This document shows positions 20,421-34,263 of a stretch of DNA of 64,000 nucleotides, in pieces (within the stretch, counting starts at the first letter, position 1; each line of letters opens with the position of its first letter). Made by a program: the position numbers and the translations under genes. Below the pieces are notes generated by a model that saw nothing but the letters and a program-made list of their open reading frames with translations, did no database searches and had not been told where the DNA came from. Origin of the DNA: Acestrorhynchus altus (taxonomy: Eukaryota; Chordata; Actinopteri; Characiformes; Acestrorhynchidae); the NCBI GenBank assembly GCA_034509495.1, contig JAVGWO010000026.1, positions 182,001-246,000 on the forward strand, written 5' to 3'.

Positions 20421-23293
20421 CCTGTGCTACATCTTCCAGCCTGAAGAGGGTGCAGTGCTAAAATATGGATATCTTTTTGAATTGGAAAACTCCATCTTTC
20501 CCAAACTGCACCCGCTCTTTTTCAAATTCGCCATTCAGTTTTCCCACCTAAAATTTATTTATTTATCTGCCTTCATCTCTAGTAACGTGACATGTTTACA
20601 ACATTATCTCTATGAAGTGGTACATTTACAAAAATAAGAAATAGCACTTGTTTCAGGAAAAAATATGTGTATTTCATTTTACAGATGCTGAGAGACACGA
20701 TTTCCCACATTGCAGCTGCCCCACGTCTCTCTTTGCTTAACAAAGCATCACTGTGTAATTAATGTGCATCAGTAATCCATAGCCAGTTCATCGATGTACC
20801 AGAATATTGCAGAAAGTACAGATATCCAATATGAATATATTGTACATCAATTATAGTCTGATAACGTCTGACATTTACAGACTGATTGTTGATGGAGGTG
20901 ACCCCTCAGATAACCCGTTTGCTAAAGATTCCCGAGCTTTTTATGCACACCCTTTTCACACTTTGAACTGTTTTTACATGATGTGTATATATTTCCCTTC
21001 AGAACAATGTGAAGTGACTGTTGTATATATGCAGGTTTTTGTGTCCTAGAATCGAGCTAGTTTCTAGAGAACTGAAGAAAGTACGAACAAAAAAAAACAA
21101 AAAAAACATCCAGACTGACACTGATGTCAAACACTAACCTACAGCTGCTCATGTTTTAATTTGCATTTAAAAGTAAGTGATAACTGGAAGTGGACGTTGA
21201 TAGCGTTGACTGATGATGAAAATGTGTTGAATCCTTGCTAACAATTTGTTTTTCTGTGTGTGTGTTTTGATTATTGGTACAACAATGGTAGCAGTTCATG
21301 TTTCTGAGGAGTAGGTGAATATGAAGATGAAGAAGATGCCTAGGTGTTTGAATTAGGCCTAGTTGAAGAAATATGTAGGTCATTCTTACAGTACAGCATA
21401 TTACGTTTTGTATTCCTTATGGAATTTGCCTTTTTGGGGATTTTTGAAGATATTGTGCTTGTAAATTGTGTATTGCGTGTATTCCAGTTTGTACTCGAAT
21501 AGTTGTATCAGCATATCCTTATATACACTTGTAGCAGTAAATGTATGGAAGTATTTGTGTGCCCCACTCTTTCTGTTTTAACAGATTGGGGTTGTCTTAA
21601 CTTAGCATTCTTGTTACTAGCAGATTGTTTTTGTCTTTTAAGAATGGTACAATCTGTTGCGCCCCTCGTTTTTGCTCTTGCCTTACAGAAAACGTTCTGG
21701 CTGTGTTCCAGTTTGCCTTGTTTTGATTTGAGAAGGCCTCCTTTTTGGTTCAGCTGTGTGGAAGTCTCTATGGCTTTAGAGGTTAACCATTAGGACCAGA
21801 GGGTTTTGTAAGGCAGCTGCAGTTTGAAGAGAAATGAAGCAAAAATGAATCGGAACACAGCCAACCCTGTTTTTGCCGTTCTTCCTTCCCGAGATTTCCC
21901 AGGACACTCTCCTGTCACCTGTCACCTCCTCTTTGTCATGCTTGATTCTGATGCACCTTCTCCATCTTCTCAGCCACTTCCTGCTGGTGCTTTCCTTTTC
22001 TATGCCTTACCCTGCACACTGTGCACAGGAGAGAGAAAAAACAGCAGCACTAATGCAGAGGGGAATGCAGTACTAAATGTAGAGTGCGATCGGCTGCTTC
22101 AGTTGAATGTGTTTAAACCAGATGTATGTGCTTGAACTGTTGGTAGGACAGAAGAATCTCAGAATAAAACTACCAAAAAATATTCCTCATTCTCCAAACG
22201 ATCAGCTTGAACGGAACAATCTGAATATCACTAAAACTGCTCACTTCGGGCCACCTTTTCGCACTGCTTTGACAAAATCATGTCCTATCAAGGGTTCTGT
22301 TCCATATCTATGGTTCCTAACTAACAAACAGAATGTCTACTGAATGTAACTTTTATCTTGTGCTGCCGTTTTGTTTGATTTAACACTTAGATGTAGCATA
22401 TGTGGTGCTACTTTTGGCAAAAATGCAGAACACCAAAGATATGGTGAACAGGGAGCGATGTAGTCCCTTGGCATGTGCTTTGATGTTTCTGGTGACTGTT
22501 TGAAGGAGTTGCGCGTAGCGAAATTTTAAAATTCACTAATGCCTTGACCACACACAAATTTGACAGCAGCGCTTCAGAGTTTGTTCTTCACAATCTGACT
22601 GTTAAAGCCAGTTCCCTTGCTTGGTGGATTCAACCATTCATCATACTTGTGGCTAGATCAAGGAAATTGTATTCCTAATTCCGCAGAGGTTGTGAGTTGG
22701 AGGTTGCATTTAATCTGTAAGGAATTCTGGGCCATCTTTTCTCATTTTGGATACAAACTGCAACGCTCTTCAGCAAAGGGTGAACACACACCAATGCATG
22801 CTTTGGATACCTAGCTATAGACATAGACATTTTTCTTGCGTACTTGGTTGACTAATGAAGTTGATGAGTTTTCTAGGGAAGGATTTTTCTGGAGTGATTT
22901 GGATTTGCACTGCCAGTTGAGTTGTCATAGGTAAGCATTGTAACAACACTGATGCCAGAGATCAGACAGTAATGCTGTACAGTAGGACTTTGCATTGCGA
23001 GATTGCCGCACCCTTGTCTTTGACCTTGAAAATATTTGGTCTGCTGCATGGAATCTCACTGCTATCACCTGTGCCTGTTCTCAGTTCAGACTGTGGCTGA
23101 GGCACACACTCTAACTCACTACCAAGTGAAGGCCAGAGGTTATGTAAGATCTATTGACAATCTAAAATGCTGCAACTCTCAAGTTTCTACTGGTTTTTAG
23201 CACTATGGATCTGTTCTCAAATCTCCTTGTCTCACTGGCAAATTGCTGAAAGAAAGAGATTAATGTGAAAAAAAAAAACAAAAAAACAATAAA
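20421..23293 (+). other. cd99l2: cd99l2 3' UTR and flank
   Basis: No coding exon follows the stop. AATAAA occurs at 22163-22168 and 23288-23293, giving possible 3' UTRs of about 1.75 or 2.9 kb. The second lies in an A-rich tract and is less certain. Small ORFs here show no family resemblance. Confidence 0.5.
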
Positions 23294-23342
23294 AAAGAAA
23301 GAAACTAAGATTTTGGGTTTTTTTTTATTTCTCTTTATTTTT
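23282..23342. terminator. Candidate convergent poly(A) region of cd99l2 and mtmr1
   Basis: Plus-strand AATAAA at 23288 and minus-strand AATAAA (seen as tttatt at 23324-23329 and 23334-23339) face each other within about 50 bp between the two tail-to-tail genes. The surroundings are A- and T-tracts, so chance is possible. Confidence 0.35.
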
Positions 23343-24532
23343 TTTCCACTGGAATGTCAGAAGTATCTTCAGACCTGGCTATAAGGCATGGCACATTCTG
23401 GACTACTGGTAAACAATGTAAATGTGACTACATTTTCAAACGTAGCAAAAATATGTAAAAAAAAAAAAAAAAAAAACAACAACAAAAATTTACAAAACAA
23501 GAAAACAGTAGGTTGCCATAGGAAATACAGTGAACTAGCTTTAAAATTACAGTTTCACAAACCCTAAAACATAAACCACAAGTGCAAAGGTGTAAATACA
23601 AAGTGCAGAGGTGGTGAAGGCGGCAGTATGCTTTTAATCAAGATTCATTCAAGAACCTTTTTTATACACTTTGTTTTTTGCGAATGTTTGATATTTTCAG
23701 ACATTCATGTGTTTCTCATTCCAAAAATACGGAGAGCTTCATTTTAATTTAGTCTTTAGGGGTGTAACAGTACATGTATTCATGACAAACCAGCATGGTA
23801 GGGGGTCATGGTTCGGTGTTAGAGTATGTAAGAGTAACCACGTAATGCAGGAGTTCAAAACCGGTTCCAATGTGCTCCTGTTAGTAGCAACCTCAAGAGC
23901 GTATAAGCACAGAACAAAGTGACAAACGCTTGCTTGGCATGAGGAAGGGCATGTTTGTGTGAAACTCGTAGATACATGAACATTTTGTGGAATTTTTATT
24001 GCTTTTTTCTACCCCTTAAATTCTATTAAACCATGATTTCAGTTTACTGTTACACCCCTACAAGTTTTACTAAACCTGTATTTACCCCATAATCTCTCAT
24101 TCTGATACTTCTATTCTTATTTCTCAAAAAACATACCAGATTTCCCATTTTTAAAGTGAGAGATGGGGCACTGCTCTGTGTAGCAATCAATAGAAACCTC
24201 TTTGAAATGCACTCTGTCTTTGAAAACTGACAACTGCTATGAATCTGCACTAATCATGTGAACAGGTCAGATTCACGACCCTTTCTGAGATCAGTGGACT
24301 GGAATGGCACTTAACACAAAGTGTACTTAGATGCAAAATGGCCATTGGGCAGTGGTAAATAAACAAAAACAAACAGGGTGACCCATTTTGGTGAAAGCAG
24401 AAGGTACCTGTAGTTGAGCTTATAGTATCAACGCTGCTCTGACAATTCACAGTAAATTACATCCGATGTTTCATGCATGTTTCACAGTTGTGATTTGTGA
24501 CTCGTGGATGTATGGTTAGGCAATATGTACAC

Positions 24533-24707
24533 ATAGTGACATGCAAACGTTTGTGCACCCCAGTCAAAATATGTCTGATATTGGGATGCCCAAACTTTTA
24601 ATGGTGTGCCTTTCCTTTTTGCATTCTAAAATTGTACAAAACATAAATAATACAATGATCCTGCTTAAAATGACTGGAGATGCCCAAATATTTACAAGCC
24701 ACTGTAT
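24533..24707. mobile_element. Small Tc1-like MITE
   Basis: Ends form an imperfect inverted repeat: left cacatagtgacatgcaaacg...tgcacccc, right gatgcccaaatatttacaagccactg. The terminal CA-GTG/CACTG next to TA and the ~175-bp length suggest a non-autonomous Tc1/mariner derivative. Confidence 0.5.
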
Positions 24708-24806
24708 CTCACTGAACTGCATATGTAGAGATGATGAGAAAATTATATACATTAAATATTTCAATGAAATTACACCTTTTTGCATACAGTGACAGTGGAT
24801 CAAAAG

Positions 24807-25112
24807 TAGGGCTGGGTGATATGGACAAAAAAATCATTCCCTGATATATTGTAGCTGAATGGCAGTATGATATGAAAAATACAATGTGAAAATATTAGGA
24901 CACATTGTCTTTCATTTTTTTCCTTTGTACACACTCAATCTTATGCCCCCTCCCTGGTGTATATGTGAGAGTGCAGAAAATGTTTTTTTAACAAGAAGGA
25001 AGCAGAACAATATATAAAAATTTTAAAACTTGATAGAAATGATATCACCTCAGCCAACATTTCGCTGTTTATATCCTGATATAGAAATTTATATCAATAT
25101 CGCCCAGCCCTA
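24807..25112. mobile_element. hAT-type MITE, same family as 10.1 kb
   Basis: Starts tagggctgggtgatat and ends aatatcgcccagcccta. I see no matching 8-bp duplication, so one flank has changed or the ends are slightly off. Confidence 0.65.
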
Positions 25113-25709
25113 GGTGAGGGCAGTGGTACTCTAGGATCAGCATTTGGAGCCACTGCCCTATTCAACTCTTCCTCACTATGAAACTACTAAGACCTAATCA
25201 GAGGACACTAGATTTATCAAAACAAATTCTGAAAAACCTCCATGAAATTACATAATTCCCTTCAAATCTAAAGAAACTTCAAGTAACTAATAACAGCATA
25301 AAAATGGGATTGGCACAAAGAGGCAACAGTGAGATGGCAGTTAAAGACTGTTACAGTTAAAGAGTGTTGGACAAACAGCATAAAACAACAGACAGAACAC
25401 TTACTTTAGCTAAGTGAAGTACAAATATATTAACTCCTTTCTTCGTATTTACACGTCCAGTATTAGATATTAAACAACAGGAAACAATGACCCAAACATA
25501 CCGACTGTCGTCACAGGATGCAAATAAACACTACACACTTTTTCACAGTTTATATAAAAGGTCAGACCTGAAACTACAGTGACTTGTCTAATGGTTTAAG
25601 AAACAGTATATGAATGTCTGAGCAATTAATTTAATGTGCTTGTGAACTTAGCACTCTTGCCTGAGTGTGTGTGTGTGTGTGTGGTTGGAAGGTCGGTCTA
25701 TATAAACAT

Positions 25710-25877
25710 TTAAACAGTGGTGTGAAGTGGCGTACCACCATGCGAGGGTGAAGAAGCATGTTCTGAGGACGAGGAGATAGAGCGTGATGAAGATGCCTCT
25801 CTCTGTAGCTCCTCCACTTTCTTCTGCAGCTCAGCACGCAGAAACAACAACTCCTTCAGATTCTGATGTATCGGCAC
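25710..25877 (-). CDS. mtmr1: mtmr1 terminal coding exon 15
   Basis: 168 nt with stop, acceptor tctgtctag. Encodes the coiled coil (VPIHQNLKELLFLRAELQKK...) and a Ser-rich tail that ends LHTTV. Human MTMR1 has the same layout ending VHTSV; both fit a class I PDZ ligand. Confidence 0.93.
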   Translation of the reverse strand: MPIHQNLKELLFLRAELQKKVEELQREASSSRSISSSSEHASSPSHGGTPLHTTV

Positions 25878-26587
25878 CTAGACAGACCACACAGACGCAG
25901 AGTTTGGTGTGGAGGAAGAAAGCATTCAGGCCAGGGTCAAGGAGGTGCTGGTCGAAAACCACCACACCAACAATGCTACATTCACTGCAACCACCTCCGT
26001 GTCTAAATGGCTTCGGACTGGACTATCTGTTAAAGTATGTAAGTAGGGATATTTCTGAATGATAAACAAATCTAATGAAGATGTCAGAAGGGGTCACAGA
26101 ATGTATGGAAAATCAGATACTCCTTGGTTTGCCAAAGCATGGTTAAAGCAATGAGCAGTGGAACTGTGTTCTCTGGAATGGTGCTCCATCCAGTACTTTT
26201 GGGATAAGTTGGAGTAGAGGTGGGGCGGTGATCGTCCAATGTCCGGCTCTAATGCTCTTTTCATTGAATGCAATCAAATCCTCACAGCATTGCTCCAAAA
26301 TCTAATAGAAAGCCTTCACCGGACAGTAGATAGACAGTAGATTCATAGCTGCATTATACATTACTCAAAATAAAAAGATCACCTGTGGTCTCATGCGAGG
26401 ATGCCAGCGCACATAGTATCTGACCCACAGCTCCAAGTGTCGTAGACTGGCCAGTGGATAGAGCACATGGTTTTCATAGTCTACATAGAATGGGTTAGTG
26501 AAGTCCTCTGGCTGACTGTTTATGTATGACCACAGAGACACTGTCTTACTCTGCACATTCTAGGAGGGAGAAGAAGGGAGGAGTGGA

Positions 26588-26619
<32 letters not shown>

Positions 26620-27144
26620 GGTGTTATAAATGTGAGATCATAATGATTTCATTTGGAAGTTGTTGTTAAGCCCTATGATTTTATACAGTCATACCTTTTC
26701 CATTCTCTCCTGCTCACTGTTGTAGAGGAATGTACCAAAAAGACAGCTGTACAGGTGGTCCAAGATTGTAATAAGAAAGAGCTCGTTGAACTCAAAGGCA
26801 GAAGGAAACTGGAGGAACAAACAGACTGTTACTGCCTGATGTTTTGATTGCATCTAGTTCAAGGAAACATGTAGTTGCCTTGAAGGTCTGGGGCAAAAGA
26901 ATGGCAACAAAGACATGCTTAAGTATCTTACACCTCACCTGTCGAGTCATCTGCCACACACAGTCTATAAACTGCACAAAGAGAGGCGAGCGTTCAGCGT
27001 TAGCATGGTTCTCATCTCCATGTCCAACATGCTGTGAAGAGAAACAAGAACAATTACAGAGAAACAGTGAAAAACATCCATCCAAAGTTAGAACATTAGA
27101 CCAATCTGATTTTTTTTTTAATTCCTAGGGGAACGCAAAACAGC

Positions 27145-27175
<31 letters not shown>

Positions 27176-30100
27176 ATATATATATATATATATATAGAAG
27201 AAGAGAAAGAAGAAAGAAAGAAAGAAAAGAGAAGATGATAGAGAGAGATAAATGAATTTTATAAAACCAATATAAATGTAGTAAATTAATCTAATACGAT
27301 GCTTTTCCAACAATTCATCAAGAATGAAATGTATTATTTATTTAATCATTTAATTATATTCTTATTTTTAATTATGAAATGTATATTCTGATTCCTCTGC
27401 ACAATAAATCATTTTTATAAGACGAACTGGAAATCAGTGGAGATCATTACAGTGTATTTTCAAAATAATTACTCTGAAGGAAATAAGCTGTACGTTATTA
27501 TAGAAAATAACAACAAACGTTATTCTGACAACTGATTCCAAACGTTTGAATGGTCTCACCGAAGCAAACTTGTGTCCGAAGCTGATCCACTCCTTCTCCA
27601 GCAGGACCTGGAAGCCCCTGAGTGTGCGGTAGTAGGAGTCCAGCATCAGCATGGCCAGAGAGGTGAGCTGAGCTGTACGGTCCCAGCCGTCACTACAGTG
27701 CACCACCACAGAGCTCTTACTGGACTCCACTTTACCTGCTATGTGCATCGCGCTCGCTAACAGCAGCTGCAAACACATGAATTACAGGTGAAGAAGTGAT
27801 TCAGTAAAAAATACGAAACAAATCAGTATATTATACAGTTACGAGAGGGAGCTGTTCCATTGGACTTTTAAATGGTTAAAGAGCAACCTCTCATACACAG
27901 CAGGGTGTATGTATGTATTTGTTTACCCTGATATAATCCAGCCAATGTGTAGCATCTACAGCAGAATGCCAGCTTTCTTCCTCAGTTGTGGGGTAGACCA
28001 CCTCCTTCAGTTTTCTCAGAGAGTCTCTCATCACATGCATGTTGGGGATTTCCAGAAATTTAAATTCCACATGATGATAAAAATTCACATTTTCATAACC
28101 ACCATCTTTTGTCTGATGAGGAGAGGAAAACCAGAAAGGTCAGTTTGCCAAATAACCACTGTTGCACCTTTTCAGTCAGTTTAGTTTGTTGACCAAAGTG
28201 GAAGTAAGGCTGGTGAGTATATCATAAATATCAATAAACCGAGGTTTTACAACATATAAAAAATTGCCCTCTGTGTATGATTTAATTAAAAAAAAAAAAA
28301 CAGTGGATCATTTGTGTGGAAATGGTTTGGTTTCTAGAGGGATGACACTCAAACGAGTATAGTCTTATTGTGCCATATCATACATCACCAGTTCTCTTAG
28401 GAATATTGAGATTTGTAGTATTTAAAATTGAGATTTCAGTCAAATTGCCCAGCCCTAAGTGGAAGTACAGATGGCTCCTAACACACTTTGTTTAAAGACC
28501 CTTGATTTTGTGCAGTCCTAAAATTTGTTGAGTGTAGTTCTGCTAATAGTTTCTTCACCATTTCTGCAGATGATGTGTTGTATGATGGCTGATTTTATTA
28601 TTATAAGAATGTCTTACTGTTTTGCTTTGCTCAGTAAGCATTCAGTGCTTTGTGACACGGTACACTATCATACACATATTGCTGTGCCATGAAAACATTC
28701 CCCAAATCATTATCCCACCTCCACCAGCTGATCTGTTGTCTCAGCAGAAACTTAGATTCAGCAGACCAGACTATGCTTCTACAGCCTTCGAATGTCCAGT
28801 TTTGGTGAGCCTGTGTCCATTGCATCCTCAGTTTTCTGTTCTTAGCTTATAGAAGTGGACCATAATGTGAGCTTTCTGCTGTTGTAGCTAAAGACTCACA
28901 ATTGGCTGATCGGATAATTGCATGGACGAGTAGATGGACACGTGTTCCTAATAAAGTGCTCAGTATTTGTATATGAGAAGAGCCCCGATGTAAAATCTTG
29001 CCCCAGTAATACTCATCTCTCTCATTTTACCTTATTAGTATCTGCCGCACTATTCTGCCTGGCATCAAAAATGGTGAGCTTGTGTGACTGAGCATTGGCG
29101 TCCATGATGGTCTGTAGGTAGCGTTCATCTTCTTTACATCGGCGATCTGAGGGGCCCACCAGAGGCTGACTGCAGCGCACAATCGTGGCCTGAGTCTCAG
29201 GGTGGATCCATGAGAGAACCTAGCACAGGAAAGGTGAAACCATTCATCGTTACACCTAAGAAACTACGAGGCACATACCAATCTGGAAACATGTCTGTGT
29301 AGACTTATACACACAGGCTGCAACAGTAACGAAGGACCTTAATGTACCATTACAGTTCAGTGGTTTTGGCAACATAGTTATGTTAAGAACCTCCTACGAA
29401 CACCTTTGACTTTAACATAGTTAAACGTTTGATCTTCATTTGAACTCGAGAGATGGAGGTAATATAGCCAAACACAAAAAACTGTTAAGGGCTGTCAGGT
29501 CCTTGTACGACTGGAGCAGGAGCATGGTGCGCATTGCCGGCAGTAAATCGGGCCTGTTCCCGGTGCATGTTGGACTCCGGCAGGGCTGCCCTTTGTCACA
29601 GGTTCTGTTCATAACCTTTATGGACAGAATTTCTAGGCGCAGCCAGGGGCCGGAGGGGGTCCAGTTTGGGAACCACAGGATATCGTCTCTGCTTTTTGCA
29701 GATGATGTTGTCCTGATGGCTTCTTCAGGCCAGGACCTTCAGCAGGCATTGGAGCGGTTCGTAGCTGAGTGTGAAGCGGCTGGGATGCGAATCAGCACCT
29801 CCAAATCTGAGGCCATGGTTCTCGACCGGAAAAGGGTGGCTTGCCCTCTCCAGATCGGTGGAGTTGTCCTTCCCCAAGTGGAGGAGTTCAAGTATCTCGG
29901 GGTCTTGTTCACGAGTGGGGGTGAGAGGGAGCGTGAGATTGACAGACGGATCGGTGCTGCCGCCGCAGTCATGCGGTCAGTGTACCGGTCCGTTGTGGTG
30001 AAGAAGGTTTAGTGGTCAGTCTACGTTCCCACCCTCAACTATGGCCATGAACTGTGGGTAATGACCGAAAGGACAAGATCGCGGATACAAGCGGCCGAAA

Positions 30101-33100
30101 TGAGTTTCCTCCGCAGGGTGGCCGGGCGCTCCCTTAGAGATAGGGTGAGATCCTCGGCTACCCGGGAGGAACTTGGAGTAGAGCCACTGCTCCTCTACAT
30201 CGAGAGGAACCAGTTGAGGTGGCTCGGGCATCTGTTTCGGATGCCCCCTGGGCGTCTCCCTGGGGGGGTGTTCCAGGCACATCCTACCGGGAGGAGACCG
30301 CGGGGTAGACCCAGGACACGCTGGAGGGACTATGTCTCTCGGCTGGCCTGGGAACGCCTCGGGGTCCCTCCTGGGGAGCTGGCTGAGGTGTCGGGGGAGA
30401 GGGAAGTCTGGGCTTCCCTGCTTAGACTGCTGCCCCCGCGACCCGGCCCCGGATAAAGCGGAAGAAGATGGATGGATGGATGGATGGATGGATGGATGGA
30501 TGGATGGACAAAAAAATGAAGAAATATTTGTTTTTGTTTTTTAATTCAATTGCTAAAATCATCCCAATTCTTTCAGCTATGTGATGTTTCAGTGACTGTC
30601 TTTGTACAGCCTTTCACTTTCCTCAAGATCAAATGTTTGTTGACTGGGAGTGTTGACCAATGGGCTGTTGATCGCCCACGCTCATTAGAACATCACAACC
30701 ATGCCCAGAGAGTTCTCAGATATATTTTTCACAATACCTTGTACACTAGAGTAGTGCATGGCATATAACATACTTATGAAACTAAATGTTTAATATCAAC
30801 ACTAGAATTCACACTAACAACCATACACACACTGACCGGTATGCGGTGCTTGGCCCTGAAAGAGGCCACTCTCATAAGCTCGTCATCGTTGATGCTGGTA
30901 GGGATCACCAGCAGTGCAGGGTATGTCTTACACACTTCATAATTACTGTTTATCTTACTGATAGTCCAGCTTTCGTTGGGAAGACCCTGGATATTAAAGA
31001 CAGGGAGCAATAATGAGAGAGAGAAGAGTTAAGAGTTCAGTCCAAATATGTTTACAAGTCCAGTATTCAACCTTAAACAGCTATAATCGATCATGTTAGA
31101 ACTACAGAACCTGTCTCTTGTACTCTGCCACGGGATCATATACTTTCCATCCATCTACCGGATACTCTTCCTTGTACTGGAACGCAAACAGAGGCTGGAA
31201 AAGGCAAGGACATTTATAACTGACAGTTTCCGAAAGCACTTCACTAATCACGGTTAAGAGCTGTTGGTATAATGTAAGGCTGAGTGACCAATTTACTCAC
31301 CAGATTATTGGAGAGAGGGAAGGCATGCTTGGTAAGCGTCTCCACAAACTCCATCTTAAAGTGCTCCTCTTTCTTATAAGCAAACCTTGGACTCCTCATG
31401 TCCTGAGAGTAAGAAAGTGGTCAAAACTGCTTAATAATTCACTGAAAAGATCATATGAAGTTACCCAAATTCACAAAAGTTGTGCTGCTGCTTCATTTGG
31501 TATAAAATATACAGCCATGGATCCAAAAGGCTGGATATCAGTGCTGCGATTATATCAAAATCTGAAAGTATTGTAAACGTATTGTGAATCTGTGAATGCA
31601 TCTTGTGTACAGCCACTACTGGTACAACAATGGTCAAACTATATATGTGTTTAAAGAATATTTTATACATTTCATCCATATTACTTTCTTAAATATGGCA
31701 CTTTGCTCCTTGTGCTCCTTAACAAATTTGACTGATGAGTATAAACATCTGAGATGGCCCTTTATGGTCCTGCAGATGTGTACCAAGTCCACATCTCCTG
31801 ATGCACCTTTGATAACATGGGTTTTGTGAACAAAACAGTACAAGTCAAGAATACGAGTACAAAAAAGGATACAGATTGAGAATCTCTCCCTTAAAAGGTA
31901 TACCTGCTTATCACATCACATATGGGCCATGGACCAGTGAGGGGCTTGGCCTTTAAAGCTGACCCTTTAAAGGCAGGATTCAAGATGGCCAAAGGAGAAA
32001 GGATTGCTATGTGAAAGCCTTGACTGCAGGTGAGCCAAGGTTGTCCCAAAGTGAAGGATCCTGTGCAGCCTATGTTCGGAGCAATGTATAGTTTGTGGGC
32101 CTTGGTGAACCACAGTTCTCCATGCACATACTATGTGAAGGGACAAATGAAAGAACAACCCCATGACAATGGAGGAAAACAAAGCCTCGGGAGCAGAGTT
32201 TATTTTAAATTGGTAATTTTTTACATACTTAAGTTCAATCACTGAATTTGAGTCCCCTCAGAAGTTTCACACTGCAAATGCAGTTTGTGTTACTATACAG
32301 GAGTCTCTCGAGTCCTATCTTGGCTGCAGACCAGGCTCTGGAATGCAACTATTCTGAGCTGGTTTAAGACGAGGCTAATTTAGATCTCAAGTTGGGATTA
32401 CTTTAGTCTGAATATTTTACAGCTTTAGTAGCACCTGGAAGTGTGTGTGGGTGTTAAGGAGGTGCTTTTGTTTATTGTAGGTGTTTAACTGGTGGCTCCT
32501 ATCTTTGTTATGGGAGATTATGACCTTGGATGTTGCATTGTGCTTTCGTTTTGGGACATTTTTGGTACACTTCCAACTTTAGTTTTACAGGACATTTTAT
32601 GTCTTGTGTTGGTAATATGCCTGGTAAATTTTGCCAGCACACTCTAACCCTGCCTAACGTAATAAATCGTGATTGTGCCACCTGGGGTTTCAAACAGGTA
32701 AGAGGAGTGGGTGGGTCACCACATGTATTTTTGATTACTGGTTAAGAGTAGTTTGCTATGTTTATTTGTCTCCAAGCAGGCAAGTGGTGTCTGTCTGGGA
32801 ATTTGGTATCATTCCGTTTGATTCTCCCAGTGTGGTACCAGTTTCTGTTTATAGTTTTAAAAAAAATAATGCATTTACTTCCATAATTCCATAATATAAT
32901 AGACTAATGGTGGGATTGTAACACTACCATACTCTGCTGTTGGTGTCTTATCTATGAGAAAGATAAGTTGTATCCCAGATAAATATAAATCAGTCATGAC
33001 CATGACTTAGTAAGGGTTACCAACCTTTCCAACCTTTCCCCCCCCCCCGTGGTATTTACATGACAAAAACAAATTATTTTTCAAACCAGACACTGCTTAT

Positions 33101-34223
33101 CCTTTGTGGGGGATGGGTGGAAATCTTCCCATTGTCTTTTTCTTACTATAAAAATGTTGAATTATTTTCTAAATTGTGGACTACCTACCAGGCCTGAGTG
33201 CCTAAGTATCATGATTTTCAACCCAGTCTCACCTTGCAGACGATCTCCATGCCACGTGTTTTTTCTCCATTGCTTTGAACACTGATAGTCTCCAGCCTGC
33301 TGATTGCCCCCAAATTCACATCCAGCACAAAATGAGGATCCTGAGAACAAAACCAAAGATTTAAGATTTGCCACATGCAAATGAAATCACATGACTGCAA
33401 GCATGAGACGCCACTCAATCCAAAATTACCCGCTCTAGACTGATGAAGTAGAGCTTGTAGTCTGTGACAGTCAGTGTGCCAGTCACGGCTCCATTGAACG
33501 GACAGATGTACATCACATCTTTTGCTACACAGGAAAGAAATCAGATTTCTTGGTGTTATAACAGAAGGACGTGGTGAGACTATATTAGGTGTAGCATTAT
33601 AAGAAAATATTTACCAGTGCTTTTAATGGTCTCCCCAGGGACCAGCGGAACTTCATCCAGGGGAACAGCCCTCTGCATGTCTTTGACTACCTGCTACACA
33701 ACCGTGTTTACGAGGGATGGAGTGAGTGCCCCAGCAAACCAAGTTTTAGACGTACACAAGATTATGTGTGGTCAATAAGGTAGCTTTTCAATAATCAGTC
33801 GAAATGTGGGTAAAACTGCCTCTAATCAATACATAATCAAAAGTATAATATTCAAATGTAAGTTCACTTAGTTATTACGTAGTAATCGTTTCTAAGTGGG
33901 TATCCAGCCCAGTCTGAAGTACTCTTAATGTAATGATGTGGAGGATGCTAATAGAGCACTGCACAATGCTGAAGAGGACAAGCACTCAGCAATGCAAGCA
34001 CTTAGCTCTATTCACACTCAACACACAGAGGAAAGAGGAGAGTGACAGGCTACATATGCAGTGTGTTCAGCAGCTGAAAGCAGAGGGAGAGGGGAATATT
34101 AGGGGTTAAAAGAGAAGGACTTGCCCCAGTGTGAGGAGGCAGCTCAGAGTCACTGTCACACTGATAACCATGCTCTTCACTAGAGTCCTGAACACACAGC
34201 CAGCGAGGAAAGAGGCAGAGAAT

Positions 34224-34263
<40 letters not shown>

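Larger units (their letters stand above)
23343..25709. other. Intergenic / mtmr1 3' UTR flank
   Basis: Holds two MITE-like elements (24533-24707 and 24807-25112), a (GT)n tract at about 25664-25682 and an A-run near 23459-23477. Minus-strand AATAAA appears as tttatt at 23995. No gene is seen. Confidence 0.5.
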
